From NCBI RefSeq assembly GCF_039545055.1, contig NZ_BAABRP010000011.1, positions 51,766 through 115,765 of the forward strand: DNA of 64,000 bases. The letters are read 5' to 3'. A model generated the notes under the pieces. It was not told the origin of the DNA, searched no databases, and worked only from the letters and a program-made list of their open reading frames with translations. The position numbers and the translations under genes are program-made. Every line of letters begins with the position of its first letter. Positions within the stretch are counted from its first letter, which is position 1. This DNA is from Deinococcus carri (lineage in GTDB: Bacteria > Deinococcota > Deinococci > Deinococcales > Deinococcaceae). Shown here in pieces: positions 27,380 through 36,400 of the stretch.

Positions 27380-30300
27380 CTACAGCGTCGTGAACAGGTC
27401 ATCGGCCATCTCGGGGACAATGCCCAGCTTGTCGTCGTACTTCGCGGTGGGCGGCCACTGCCTGACCTTCGGCGGCTCCACGCCGAGCCAATCCGCCCGT
27501 TGCTTTAGCTCCGGCACGTCGGCCAGCAGATGCCTCAGCTGGTCGGCCTGGTGCGCGTAGATGTTGACCGTGTACTGCTGCAAAGCCCGCCAGGCGTCCT
27601 GCCGCTCGCGCTTGCTGTGGCTGCCTTGCAGGGTCGCCAGCAGGGCGTCCACCCGCGCCCCCTCGTAACCGCGAATGATGACGGGCAGCATGTCCCCCTC
27701 AATCATCTGGAAGGCGTCGGCCACCTGCGTGAAGTACAGCCCCGCGTGGGCGGCAAAAAAGTCCTTCTCCCCGCCTAGAATCTTGACCTTCGGCGCGGTG
27801 CTCACGTTGCTGTAGACCTTGCTGAAATACGGCGCGAAGATGGCCGGGTCGTGCAGGTTCGGCTCGCCTTTCAGAAGGCTGGCAGCTAGACGCTCGCGCA
27901 CCTCGTAATCCCCCCGGGGCATCTTGTGGTCTTCGGGGCGGAAGACGACAACCTGCCCGGCCTCCAGCTTTCCCTCGCGGTTGCAGCGGCCCGCCGCCTG
28001 CACGATGGCCTCCAGCGGCCCCAGCGCACGGTAGACGCGGGGGAAGTCCACGTCGATGCCCGCCTCAATCAGTTGGGTGGAGACGACGCGGCAGGGCAGC
28101 CCCCCGGCCAGCCGCTCCCGAATCCGCGCCAGCTCGCGCTTACGGTGTGCCGGGCACATGCCCGTGCTGAGGTGAAAGTTCGCCTCGTCCTCTCCCAGCA
28201 GGCCGTAGAGGTCGCGCGCATGCTGGCGGGTGTTGACGATACACAGCACCTGTTCCTGCTCGCTCAGCTCGGCGGCGAGGGTGGGCCACGGGGTCGGCTC
28301 CGTCAGCCGGAACTCGTAGTTCACGCGCCGGAGTTCATCGAAGTAGCGGGCGGCGTCGGGCACCAGGTCGCGGACGCCCTTCAGGCTGGGAAAGCCCAGC
28401 GATTCGTCCAGCGCGGGCTGGGTGGCGGTACACAGCACCACGCTGCACCCGCCGTACCGCACCAGAAATTGCAGGGCGTCCAGCACGGGCCGCAGCAGGT
28501 GCGCGGGGAGGCTCTGCGCCTCGTCCAGCACGATGACGCTGCCGGTCAGGTTGTGCAGTCGCCGGAGTTGCGCCGTGCGCGTGCCGAACAGCGTTTCCTG
28601 AAACAGCCGCACGGTGGTCGTGACGATGACGGGCGCGTCCCAGTTCTCGGTCGCCAGTTCGGAGGCGCTGGTCTGGTGTTCCTGCCCTTCCTCGCGTTCC
28701 TTCACTTCCAGGTTGCTGTGATGTTCCAGCACCTTGAACTCGCCTTCCCGTTCCAGCACCCCGCGGAACACCTTCGCGGTCTGGTCGATGATGGTGGTGA
28801 AGGGGACGGCATAGACCACCCGGCGCAGGCCATGCACCCGCGCGTGTTCCAGCGCAAACGCGAGCGAGGTCAGGGTCTTGCCGCCGCCGGTCGGCAGGGT
28901 GAGCCGGAAGAAGCCGGGGGGCAGCACTGCCCGTTCCAGGGCCTGCGCGTACATCTCGCGGCGCAGGGCGTTGATGGGCTGCGGATGGCGGGCGTCCTCG
29001 GCGGCTTTGCGGTCCTGCTCGGCCTGGAGGCGGGAAAAGAGGAGCGCCATCTCGTCCTGTTCGGCGGCATGGCATTCACGCAACTTCGCCTTGCCGGGGC
29101 TGCCGTGTTCCTCGGTGTCCAGGCGGTCGGCATCCACCAGCGCGCCCAGCAGGAAGCGAATCAGGAAGGCGCGTTCGGTGTCCGCCAGCGGCAGGGCGGG
29201 CAGATCGGCGTTGTACAGGTCTATCAGCTCCGGGAACTCGTCCCCCGCTAGTTCCAGCAGGGCGAACACCTCGTCCGGGTCGGTCTCGGCCAGCCTTGTT
29301 TCCAGGGCGTCCACGTCCCGCAGCCGCCCGTGATGGTTGGCGATGACGAGGGGCAGTTCGTTGCCTGCTTCTCGGTCGGCGTCCATGCGAACGCTCATGA
29401 CCTTCGCTCCCGCGTCGCTGTGAGGCACCGCTTTTTCCCCGAACTGTTGCGGTTGCCTGGTCTGCGGATTCCAACCCAGACGGTACTTCTGGAAGTCCCC
29501 GCGGTACTTGCCCAGGTCGTGCAGGTAGCCGGTAAGCCGCGCGTAGGGCCGCAGTTCCGGCACATTCCCCGGCAGGGTGAGATACCGCACGTGATGTTCC
29601 AGGCGGCGCGTGACCCCCTCCACGTGGTCCCTGAGCGTCTGCCACTCGGAGTTTTCCCGGCTGGGGCTGTGGCCCATATAACGGTTTCTGGTCATGTTCT
29701 CCTCTCCCGCCGATTGCCCGCACGCCTCCCGCAGTTCGGCCAGCCAGTGGGTACGAATGTCCGGCGGCCCCAGCACGTCTACACGCGGCCCCCAACTCAG
29801 AATCCAGGGCATGACCTCGCGCGGGAGGCCGCTGCCGTCAAGGGGAGCCTGCACCGAGGCCAGCACGCTGCCGTCGGGTTGGCGGCTGGGGGTATCCAGA
29901 TGGGCGTACCCACCTTCCAGAATGCGGTAGGCGGCATCGGCACGGAAACGCAGCTCGATTCTCACCGTTTTGTTGCCCTGCGCACCCACCACGCCCCAGG
30001 CGGAGCGGAAAAAGGCGGTGGGGTCGAAGCTGTCGGGAATGCGGTAGCGCTCGCCGGGAATGGATTGCAGGCCCCGCATCCGCGAGAGCTTGAAAGTCCG
30101 CACGTCGCGGTGAAAGCTGGTTTCCAGGCCGACCACGTACAGGTCGAGGTTCTGGGGATGCGCCTCTATCAGGTACGTCTCGATGATGTTGGTGCGCCAC
30201 TGCCCGCTGCCGCCGGGCTTCTGGTACTCGAAACGCAGCGGGGAGGCGTCCATCCAGGCCTGCGAGACCTTTTCGAGGTTCATGTCCTCGCGGCTGCGGC

Positions 30301-30727
30301 GGTGCCCCACGTCCTTCAGGCTGCGGTTCACCACGGGCTGAAGATGCTCGGGAAGCCACTTCGTCAACTGCTGGAGGGCCTGCCGGTGGTACAGCGCCTG
30401 ACCCGACGCCCGGTGGTAGGTGAGCCGGGCCGCGGCGTGCAGCGCCAGCAGTTCCACCGGATGCAGCGAACTGCGCTGGGTGTGGATGCGGTAGCGCGGC
30501 GGCCTGCCGGACAAGGCCTCGAAGTCGGGTTCGAGGCGGGCGAGGTCATTCAGGTCGCGCTGCACCGCGCGCTCGATGCCGCTCCAGCCTGGCCCACCGA
30601 CGGACGCCGTGGGGTAGAAGTTCCGGGCGATGTCCCGCACACTGCGCGGCCCCTCCCGCAGCAGGGCCGCCAGGCGAAACAGACGCTCACATTTGGTCAA
30701 GGATTCAGGCGCACCGGGGACGGGCAT
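27380..30727 (-). CDS. cas3: WYL regulator fused in frame to Cas3 nuclease-helicase
   Basis: One uninterrupted frame of 1115 codons joins two complete proteins. Residues 1-344 form a WYL-type regulator: winged helix (CERLFRLAALLREGPRSVRD..RAVQRDLNDL), then a WYL-like domain (LRFEYQKPGG..ETYLIEAHPQNLDLYVVGLE; the WYL triplet reads LYV) and a C-terminal ILSWGPRVDVLGPP. Residues 345-1115 are a full 771-residue Cas3: HD nuclease (GYLHDLGKY, ANHHGRLRD), Walker A (LPTGGGKTLTSL), DEAQ box (VIVLDEAQSLP), CTATQPAL and QAAGRCNREG. Cas3 unwinds and shreds DNA marked by Cascade. At the junction an ATG (29695) follows GGGAGAGGAGAAC, so a separate Cas3 could also be made. WYL proteins often control CRISPR and phage-defence genes; here it heads its own operon. 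Confidence 0.88.
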   Translation of the reverse strand: MPVPGAPESLTKCERLFRLAALLREGPRSVRDIARNFYPTASVGGPGWSGIERAVQRDLNDLARLEPDFEALSGRPPRYRIHTQRSSLHPVELLALHAAARLTYHRASGQALYHRQALQQLTKWLPEHLQPVVNRSLKDVGHRRSREDMNLEKVSQAWMDASPLRFEYQKPGGSGQWRTNIIETYLIEAHPQNLDLYVVGLETSFHRDVRTFKLSRMRGLQSIPGERYRIPDSFDPTAFFRSAWGVVGAQGNKTVRIELRFRADAAYRILEGGYAHLDTPSRQPDGSVLASVQAPLDGSGLPREVMPWILSWGPRVDVLGPPDIRTHWLAELREACGQSAGEENMTRNRYMGHSPSRENSEWQTLRDHVEGVTRRLEHHVRYLTLPGNVPELRPYARLTGYLHDLGKYRGDFQKYRLGWNPQTRQPQQFGEKAVPHSDAGAKVMSVRMDADREAGNELPLVIANHHGRLRDVDALETRLAETDPDEVFALLELAGDEFPELIDLYNADLPALPLADTERAFLIRFLLGALVDADRLDTEEHGSPGKAKLRECHAAEQDEMALLFSRLQAEQDRKAAEDARHPQPINALRREMYAQALERAVLPPGFFRLTLPTGGGKTLTSLAFALEHARVHGLRRVVYAVPFTTIIDQTAKVFRGVLEREGEFKVLEHHSNLEVKEREEGQEHQTSASELATENWDAPVIVTTTVRLFQETLFGTRTAQLRRLHNLTGSVIVLDEAQSLPAHLLRPVLDALQFLVRYGGCSVVLCTATQPALDESLGFPSLKGVRDLVPDAARYFDELRRVNYEFRLTEPTPWPTLAAELSEQEQVLCIVNTRQHARDLYGLLGEDEANFHLSTGMCPAHRKRELARIRERLAGGLPCRVVSTQLIEAGIDVDFPRVYRALGPLEAIVQAAGRCNREGKLEAGQVVVFRPEDHKMPRGDYEVRERLAASLLKGEPNLHDPAIFAPYFSKVYSNVSTAPKVKILGGEKDFFAAHAGLYFTQVADAFQMIEGDMLPVIIRGYEGARVDALLATLQGSHSKRERQDAWRALQQYTVNIYAHQADQLRHLLADVPELKQRADWLGVEPPKVRQWPPTAKYDDKLGIVPEMADDLFTTL
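29693..29708 (-). promoter_or_regulatory. Internal ribosome binding site and ATG at the WYL-Cas3 junction
   Basis: On the minus strand GGGAGAGGAGAAC precedes ATG at 29695-29693. The downstream sequence (TRNRYMGHSPSRENSEWQT) looks like a natural Cas3 N-terminus. The spacing from AGGAG is short (three to four bases), but GGAG further upstream gives a second option. It argues that the two parts were, or still are, translated separately. Confidence 0.6.
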
Positions 30728-30763
30728 GACCGTAGCGTGTGCCGGGGGTGTCGCCTATCTGTT

Positions 30764-30805
30764 ACTCAGGCAATTTACCGAGAAAGATATACAGGAAACC
30801 TGAGT
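30764..30805. promoter_or_regulatory. Inverted repeats in the WYL-cas3 promoter region
   Basis: ACTCAGG (30764-30770) pairs with CCTGAGT (30799-30805), and CAGG-AAA-CCTG forms a perfect small palindrome at 30792-30802. The region is AT-richer than its surroundings and is the only gap before the operon. It is a plausible autoregulatory site for the WYL domain. Confidence 0.4.
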
Positions 30806-32379
30806 CAGATGGAGTCATTGCGCCACTGCACCACCCACTCGTCCAGCAGACCCTCACAGAAGGTGTCGGTCCGTCCGGGGGGTGGGGTGACGAGTGTCCA
30901 TTCGACTTCCTTCGAGAGGGTTAGCAGGCTGCCCCCCGACTGCACGGCCCCCGGCCACGCCAGCACTTCGCGCAGGGCGGCCACCACCTTGCTGAGGGCC
31001 TGCCGCTGTCGCCGGGGCGTCGTGCCGGGCAGCGTGACGCCCTCCAGCACACGCTCCACCGAGGCCTGCCCCCCATGCAACAGGAGGAACGCCAGCAGCG
31101 ACGCTTCCGGGCGGGTGGGCGGGAGCGGCACGTCCACGCCATTCATGCTCAGGCGCACCGGGCCGTCGGTCGTCACGGTCGCGGTCCAGGGGGGGGGCTG
31201 GCCTGGCAGACCCAGCGGCGCGAACAGTTCGGGAAAGGCCCAGGCTTCCTGCCGCGTCCAGGTATGGTTGAGGTCCAGGTCCTGGAGTTCGGCCAGCACA
31301 TCGCCTTCCCCGGCCCGCCGCCGCAGTTCGGCCCGCACCACTTGGGCGCGCCAGGTGTCCTTGATCGTCTCGGCCCGCACCTGTGCGAGGCAGGCCCGCG
31401 CGCCCGCCGGGTCGCCTGCCAGGAGGCGCAGGGCTGCCAGATCCGCGTACAGCGGATGCGGCTGCCCCTCCAGTGCCTCCTCGTAGGCGAGGGCGTCGTG
31501 CAGCAGGCTCAACGCCTCGTCGAGTTCGCCCCGCAGGCGGTGGACATTGGCCTGCGCGCGCAGGGCCATGCGGCGGTCCCCCCAGAACTCGGCCTTGCGG
31601 TGCGCCTCACTGTACGCATGGGCGGCCCGCGCGAGCTGCCCCTGTTGCAGGTACAGCCCCCCCAGCCCCTGCCACGCCGCCGAGAGTGACGCCCGTCCCT
31701 CGGGATGCTCGCCCCAGCGCACTGCCTCCCGCAGGGCACGCTCGGCCGCCCCCAGGTCCCCCAGCCGCAGGCAGGAAATGCCCAGGTTCGCCTGCACCAG
31801 CGTCTGTGCCCAGGGGTCCCCCCGCAAGTCGGGTACCGCCCGCGCCAGGGCGTCCCGCGCAGCCGCCTCCTGCTTCACGTTGATGAGGTGGCAGGCCAGT
31901 TCCAGGTGCAGCAGCCCCCGGTCACGCCGTCCCGAAGCCTGCCGCGCCTCCTCGAATGCGGCAGGCCAGGCCGGGTCGTCCAGGGCGGCCAGGGCACAGG
32001 CGTGGAAACGCGCGGCCACCGCTCGGTCGGCTCCGTCCAGCCGTGCCTGAGCCGCCCAGTCCCGCGTAACCGCCCAGTCGGGTTTCAGGGAGGCCCGGAA
32101 CGCCTCGAAGGCGGGAAAACCGCCAGGGAGTGCGTCCAGCACCTCGCCCAGCAGGGTCAGGTCGCCGCTGCGGTAGGCCGTCCAGGCCAGGGCGTGGGGC
32201 CACTCTCCTGCACCCCGTTGCTGGGGCGGCAGGTGGGAGAGAACCACCTCGCGCAGTTGCTTTCCACCCGCACGGGAAGTCACCTCCTGCGCCGCGCGGC
32301 GCACGTGCAGGGACGCTGCCTGCCATTCCTGCGCGGCCAGCAGCGTCCCGATGTGGGCGAGCAACTCCGGGAACGTCAC
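30805..32379 (-). CDS. TPR protein with a C-terminal winged-helix-like domain
   Basis: The 524-residue protein is mostly helical repeats of TPR type (about 80-390; e.g. NLGISCLRLGDLGAAERALR, WQGLGGLYLQQGQLARAAHAY). The last 130 residues contain a beta stretch (GPVRLSMNGVDVPLP) and then EASLLAFLLLHGGQASVERV, RQRQALSKVVAALREVL and GGSLLTLS. This matches the winged helix of SARP-like activators, here placed at the C-terminus. A peptide- or protein-responsive transcription factor is the likeliest role. GTG 32379 lies six bases after TAGACT, suggesting leaderless initiation. A tiny signal-peptide ORF ends 16 bases upstream on the same strand. It is transcribed toward the cas operon but is probably a separate unit. 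Confidence 0.7.
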   Translation of the reverse strand: MTFPELLAHIGTLLAAQEWQAASLHVRRAAQEVTSRAGGKQLREVVLSHLPPQQRGAGEWPHALAWTAYRSGDLTLLGEVLDALPGGFPAFEAFRASLKPDWAVTRDWAAQARLDGADRAVAARFHACALAALDDPAWPAAFEEARQASGRRDRGLLHLELACHLINVKQEAAARDALARAVPDLRGDPWAQTLVQANLGISCLRLGDLGAAERALREAVRWGEHPEGRASLSAAWQGLGGLYLQQGQLARAAHAYSEAHRKAEFWGDRRMALRAQANVHRLRGELDEALSLLHDALAYEEALEGQPHPLYADLAALRLLAGDPAGARACLAQVRAETIKDTWRAQVVRAELRRRAGEGDVLAELQDLDLNHTWTRQEAWAFPELFAPLGLPGQPPPWTATVTTDGPVRLSMNGVDVPLPPTRPEASLLAFLLLHGGQASVERVLEGVTLPGTTPRRQRQALSKVVAALREVLAWPGAVQSGGSLLTLSKEVEWTLVTPPPGRTDTFCEGLLDEWVVQWRNDSI

Positions 32380-32385
32380 CCGCCC

Positions 32386-32391
32386 AGTCTA
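32386..32391 (-). promoter_or_regulatory. Putative leaderless -10 box (TAGACT) of the TPR gene
   Basis: TAGACT ends six bases before GTG 32379 on the minus strand. An identical hexamer with the same spacing precedes the winged-helix gene at 51819. There is no Shine-Dalgarno at this GTG. Confidence 0.45.
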
Positions 32392-32395
32392 CGCA

Positions 32396-32521
32396 CTACC
32401 CACCAATCGGACGGATGGGGTCTTCGAGGGGCACGGCGGCCCCCCCAGGCACCCCTGGAAGCGCCGACGCGAGCGTTCCTGCCCCCCAGACCAACACCAG
32501 AACCAGCAGCAGTTTTTTCAT
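32396..32521 (-). CDS. 41-residue exported peptide precursor (candidate)
   Basis: The ORF begins MKKLLLVLVLVWGAGTLASA: two lysines, a leucine/valine core and an AxA-like cleavage site (ASA). It leaves a 21-residue mature peptide that starts LPGVPGG and ends DPIRPIGG. AAGGGG lies six bases before the ATG. It ends 16 bases before the TPR regulator on the same strand. The arrangement resembles exported signalling-peptide/TPR-receptor pairs of the RRNPP kind, though those are known mainly from Firmicutes. A hairpin with a T5 loop lies in its leader. Function is inference; the signal peptide and ribosome site are directly visible. Confidence 0.6.
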   Translation of the reverse strand: MKKLLLVLVLVWGAGTLASALPGVPGGAAVPLEDPIRPIGG

Positions 32522-32832
32522 GGCAAACCCCTTCCTGCCCAGCAGCGGTTTTTCCGCTGTGGGACGGTGTGAACGCCGCTTTCGGCGTCACGCTGGAAGG
32601 GTGCAGCCCGTGCCCGACACTGGCTGTCGGGCAATCTGGGCGGCACGTGGCAGCGGCGCGAACCCCATGCGGCGGCCAGAAGCCGGGGGGTTCGCGCCGC
32701 CGGAAGAGGCCGCGAGGCACGCTGTTTTATGAAGAGGGCAGGCGCAAGACGCCGCTGGGCCTGGACAGCCGTCAGGCCGTTCGCGCAAACTGGAAGCGGA
32801 ACGGCGTCCTGAACGGCATCAGGCGCTGAACT
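32522..32832. other. Intergenic region with hairpins, upstream of array 2
   Basis: No gene is supported here. It holds CAGCGG-TTTTT-CCGCTG (32543-32559), an imperfect hairpin around 32570-32592, and GCCCGACA-CTGGC-TGTCGGGC (32612-32632). It lies on the leader side of array 2 but does not resemble the leader of array 1. Confidence 0.5.
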
Positions 32833-33209
32833 GTTTCAGCCTGCCTTCGGGTGGGCTGTGGATTGAAACTGGATGGTGTCGGCCAGGTAGCTGAGCATGT
32901 CGAGGGTTTCAGCCTGCCTTCGGGTGGGCTGTGGATTGAAACCCGCAGGCGGGTGAAGGTCCGCTCGACGGTTTTGGTTTCAGCCTGCCTTCGGGTGGGC
33001 TGTGGATTGAAACGACAGCGTCATCAAGCAGGGCGAGACCTTGGCCGTGGTTTCAGCCTGCCTTCGGGTGGGCTGTGGATTGAAACTTCAAGGTCACGAG
33101 CCTGCCCGCGCAGTGTGTCGTTTCAGCCTGCCTTCGGGTGGGCTGTGGATTGAAACGGGAGTCCTGGGGTTTGCAGGCCACTGGTCAGTTTGGTTTCAGC
33201 CTGCCTTCG
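32833..33209 (+). CRISPR. CRISPR array 2, type I-C repeat, five spacers, 3' truncated
   Basis: Five identical 37-base repeats start GTTTCAGCCTGCC and end GTGGATTGAAAC (32833-32869, 32906-32942, 32977-33013, 33050-33086, 33120-33156). The sequence equals that of array 1 read on the opposite strand. Spacers are 36, 34, 36, 33 and 36 bases. The sixth repeat breaks off after 17 bases (33193-33209), where a recombinase-like gene remnant begins. Spacer 3 (33014-33049) could encode protein but I recognise no target. Confidence 0.93.
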
Positions 33210-33210
33210 T

Positions 33211-33357
33211 CCTCCCATTGCCGGCAGTGTATGCCACCCTCGGCTTCAGGCGGGGGAGAAGAAAGCGGCCCTGGCACGGGAACTGGGTGTGTTACGCGAA
33301 ACCCTCTACCAGGCCCTTCGTCAACCCAGCCGCACCAGGCCTTTGATGCCTGCCTGA
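33211..33357 (+). pseudogene. C-terminal remnant of a resolvase/serine-recombinase-like protein
   Basis: An open stretch joined directly to the truncated last repeat reads LQAGEKKAALARELGVLRET then LYQALRQ before a TGA at 33355. The pattern (K..LARELGV.R.TLYQAL) is the C-terminal helix-turn-helix of serine recombinases. No catalytic domain is present. I read it as debris of an insertion or deletion that cut the end of array 2. Confidence 0.5.
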
Positions 33358-33490
33358 CCCCGTGCGTCAGCCCCATTCGCACACGAGTTTTGCGACGGGC
33401 TTTATCATCGCCAACACTCGTGAGGAACTTCACGGCGCGGCGTCGGTGGGCGTGCCAGCATTCCGAAGCTTCAACTTAACCGAGGTCAGG

Positions 33491-36400
33491 ATGCGCAACA
33501 GAGAACCTCACCTTCTCGAGGCCATGACAGACGGTTATGTCGCCTTTGACCGGAACTGGCAGCTCACCTACATCAACGGTGCGGCCAGACGTCTCTTTCC
33601 TTCCGCACAATCGCCCCTGGGAATACGGGTCCACGACCTGCTGCCGGAAGCCGTTCGCTTTCTCGAACGGCTGGAGCCGGTGATGTGGGGCGGCGGGCCT
33701 GTGGCCTTTGAGGCCGCCTGCCCCACCCTTGACCGTCAGTTGAGCGTCAGGGCTTACCCGACGGCGGAGGGGGCCGAGGTGTTCTGTCAGGAGGTCACGG
33801 ACCTCCGGCGCACCCAGCAAGACGCGCTCCACCTGCTCCAGTTGACGGACACGCTGAACGCGGCCAGTCAGCTTGAGCAGGTGATTGCCACGGTGCTGGA
33901 GCACCTGCACCAGGAAGCGCACGGGGTGCTGGTGGCCCTGCACGACCCCGCGCGCGAGATGCTCGATGTCCGGTACACGGTCGACTTCGACGAGGAACTC
34001 GTTCGCCCCTACCGCGAGGTGCCGGTCAGCGCCCACCTGCCACTCACGGACACCTTCCGGACGGGCGAGCTGAGGGTGTGGCCCAGAGCGGCCTGCCAGG
34101 CCCAGTACCCGGAGCTGGGGCTGGACGACCGGACCCGGGCGCTGGTGGGGGTGCCCTTGATTGCCAGTGGCCGGATCCTGGGTGTTCTGCTGCTCAGCCT
34201 GCGGCAGACGGACACCCTGGACACGGCCACGCGCGGCCGGCTCACCTGGCTCGCCGCCCACTGCGCGAGTGCCATCGAGCGTGCCCAGCTCTATGAGCAG
34301 GCCCGGCGCAGCGAGGGCCGGTACCGCATGCTGCTCGAAACGACCCACGCCATCCTCTGGGAAACGGAGAGCGATTTCCAGTCCCGGCAACCGATGCCGT
34401 CCTGGGAGGCGTTTACCGGCCAGACCTACGAGGCCTACCAGGGCCTGGGTTATCTGAACGCGGTGCACCCCGAGGACCGGGAGCGTGTGCAGGCGGACAT
34501 CCTGACGGGCATGACCGCCGCCCAACCGTTCGTGATGGGGGCGCGGCTGATGACGGCCAGCGGGGTCTACCGCGAGGTGGTGGCCCACGCCGTGCCCGTT
34601 GCGGACGAACGGGGCGTGGTGCAGACGTGGACCGGCACCATGCGCGACGTGACCGAGGAACGCCAGCGCCAGCGCTGGGAGGCCGAGACCGGGGAGATCC
34701 TGGTGGCGCTCAGCCGTGCGGGGGATGCCCGGTCGGTGTACCGCGTCGCCCTGGAGACGGTCACGCGCCTGATGGGCACGTCCCGCGCGCTGCTCGCCGG
34801 CCATCTCCAGGGCAGCGGCACGCTGCGGGTGCTGGCCGGCCAGGAGGTGGCCCCGGAACTGCTCGGGCACCTGCGGCAGTTCGTGCTCAACCCGGACACC
34901 GGCCTGGGAACCAGGGTGGCGCAGGGCGGCCCCTTCTGGCTGCACGACGCCCTCCGGGAAGGCCGCCTGCCCCACCTCCTGGCCGGGAACCTGCTGGAGG
35001 GACAGGGCGACATCCTGATGGTCCCGCTGCGCCACCAGCAGGAACTCACCGGCCTGCTGGCGCTGGGTTTCGCCCAGGGGCAGCGGCCCACGGAGGACGC
35101 GCTGGAACACCTGCTGTGGTTGCAGCCCCACCTGGCCCAGGCGCTGCAACGCGCCCAGTTGCTGTACGCCCTGGAACGCAGCGAGGCGCAGGCCCAGGCC
35201 ATCCTCACGGCCCTGGAAGAAGGGGTGATGCTGTTCGACATGCAGGGCCAGATCGTCTCGGCCAATCAAACGGCCCGCCGCCTGCTGGAGCTGGACCCGG
35301 AGCAGCCGCTGGAGACGTTCGACCTGAAGGGGCACCTGCTGGACGAACTGGGCCGCCCCCTGGCCCCCGGAACTTCCCCGTCGGCGCGCGCGCTGAACAC
35401 GGGCCAGGCCGTCAAGAACGAGGTTCTCCAACTGGCCGGGTGCGAGGGGCAGACCATCTGGTTTTCCGTGACAGCCACCCCCCTGCTGGAAGACGGGGGG
35501 CTGCGCGGGGCCGTGGTGTCGTTCACGGACATCACCGAGGCCTACACCCTGCGCAAGCAACTGGAGGCCCAGGCGCACCAGGACGAGCTGACGGGCCTGC
35601 CCAACCGCCGGACGTTCAACCAGGCGCTGGAGCGGCTGACCCAGGGGTCGCAGCAGGCCGTGCTGCTGATCGACGTGGACCAGTTCAAGCTGGTGAACGA
35701 CACCTACGGCCATCACATGGGCGACGCGCTCCTGCGGGTGATCGCGCAGCGGCTGACCTGGCATCTGGAAGAGCACGTGCTGGTCACGCGGCTGGCAGGC
35801 GACGAGTATGGCCTGCTCCTGCCCGGCGTCGGGGCTGCGGAGGCCGCCCGGGTCGCCCAGGAACTCGTGGCCCTCCTCGGCCAGCCGGTGTCGATCAACG
35901 AGATCGAATTCCACGTCAGCGTCTGCATCGGCCTGTGCGTGAGTCCGCAGGACGGGCAGACCAGCACCGAACTCTACCAGCACGCCGATCTCGCCCTGCA
36001 TGAGGCCAAGCGGAACGGGCCGGGCCACTGGTGCGCCTATACGCCGAGCCTGGGGCTGACTCAACTGCGCCGGGTGCTGATCGAGCGGCAGTTGCGCAGC
36101 GCCCTGCAGGAGGGCCGCCTGGACGTGTATTACCAGCCCATCGTGAATCTCGTCCGGCAGGAGTGGAGTTCTTTCGAGGCGCTGGCACGCTGGCAGGACC
36201 CGGACCTGGGCTGGGTCAGCCCGGCGGAGTTCATCCGGGTGGCCGAGGAAGCCGGGCTGATCAGCGACCTGGGCACCGTGATCCTGCGCCGCGCCCTGCG
36301 GCAGAGCGTCGCGTGGACGGCGCAGTGGGGCCGGCCCGTCACGGTCAGCGTGAACGTCAGCGCCACGCAGTTGATGCGCCCGGAGTTTCCCGCCCACGTG

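Noticed and set aside
32612..32632. Strong hairpin GCCCGACA-CTGGC-TGTCGGGC as a terminator
   Set aside because: No T run follows on either strand, and there is no gene end next to it; kept only as a structural note.
21525..33192. CRISPR spacers matching sequences in this window (self-targeting)
   Set aside because: Comparing the eight spacers by eye, I found no convincing match inside the window; a proper search against phage and the full genome is needed.
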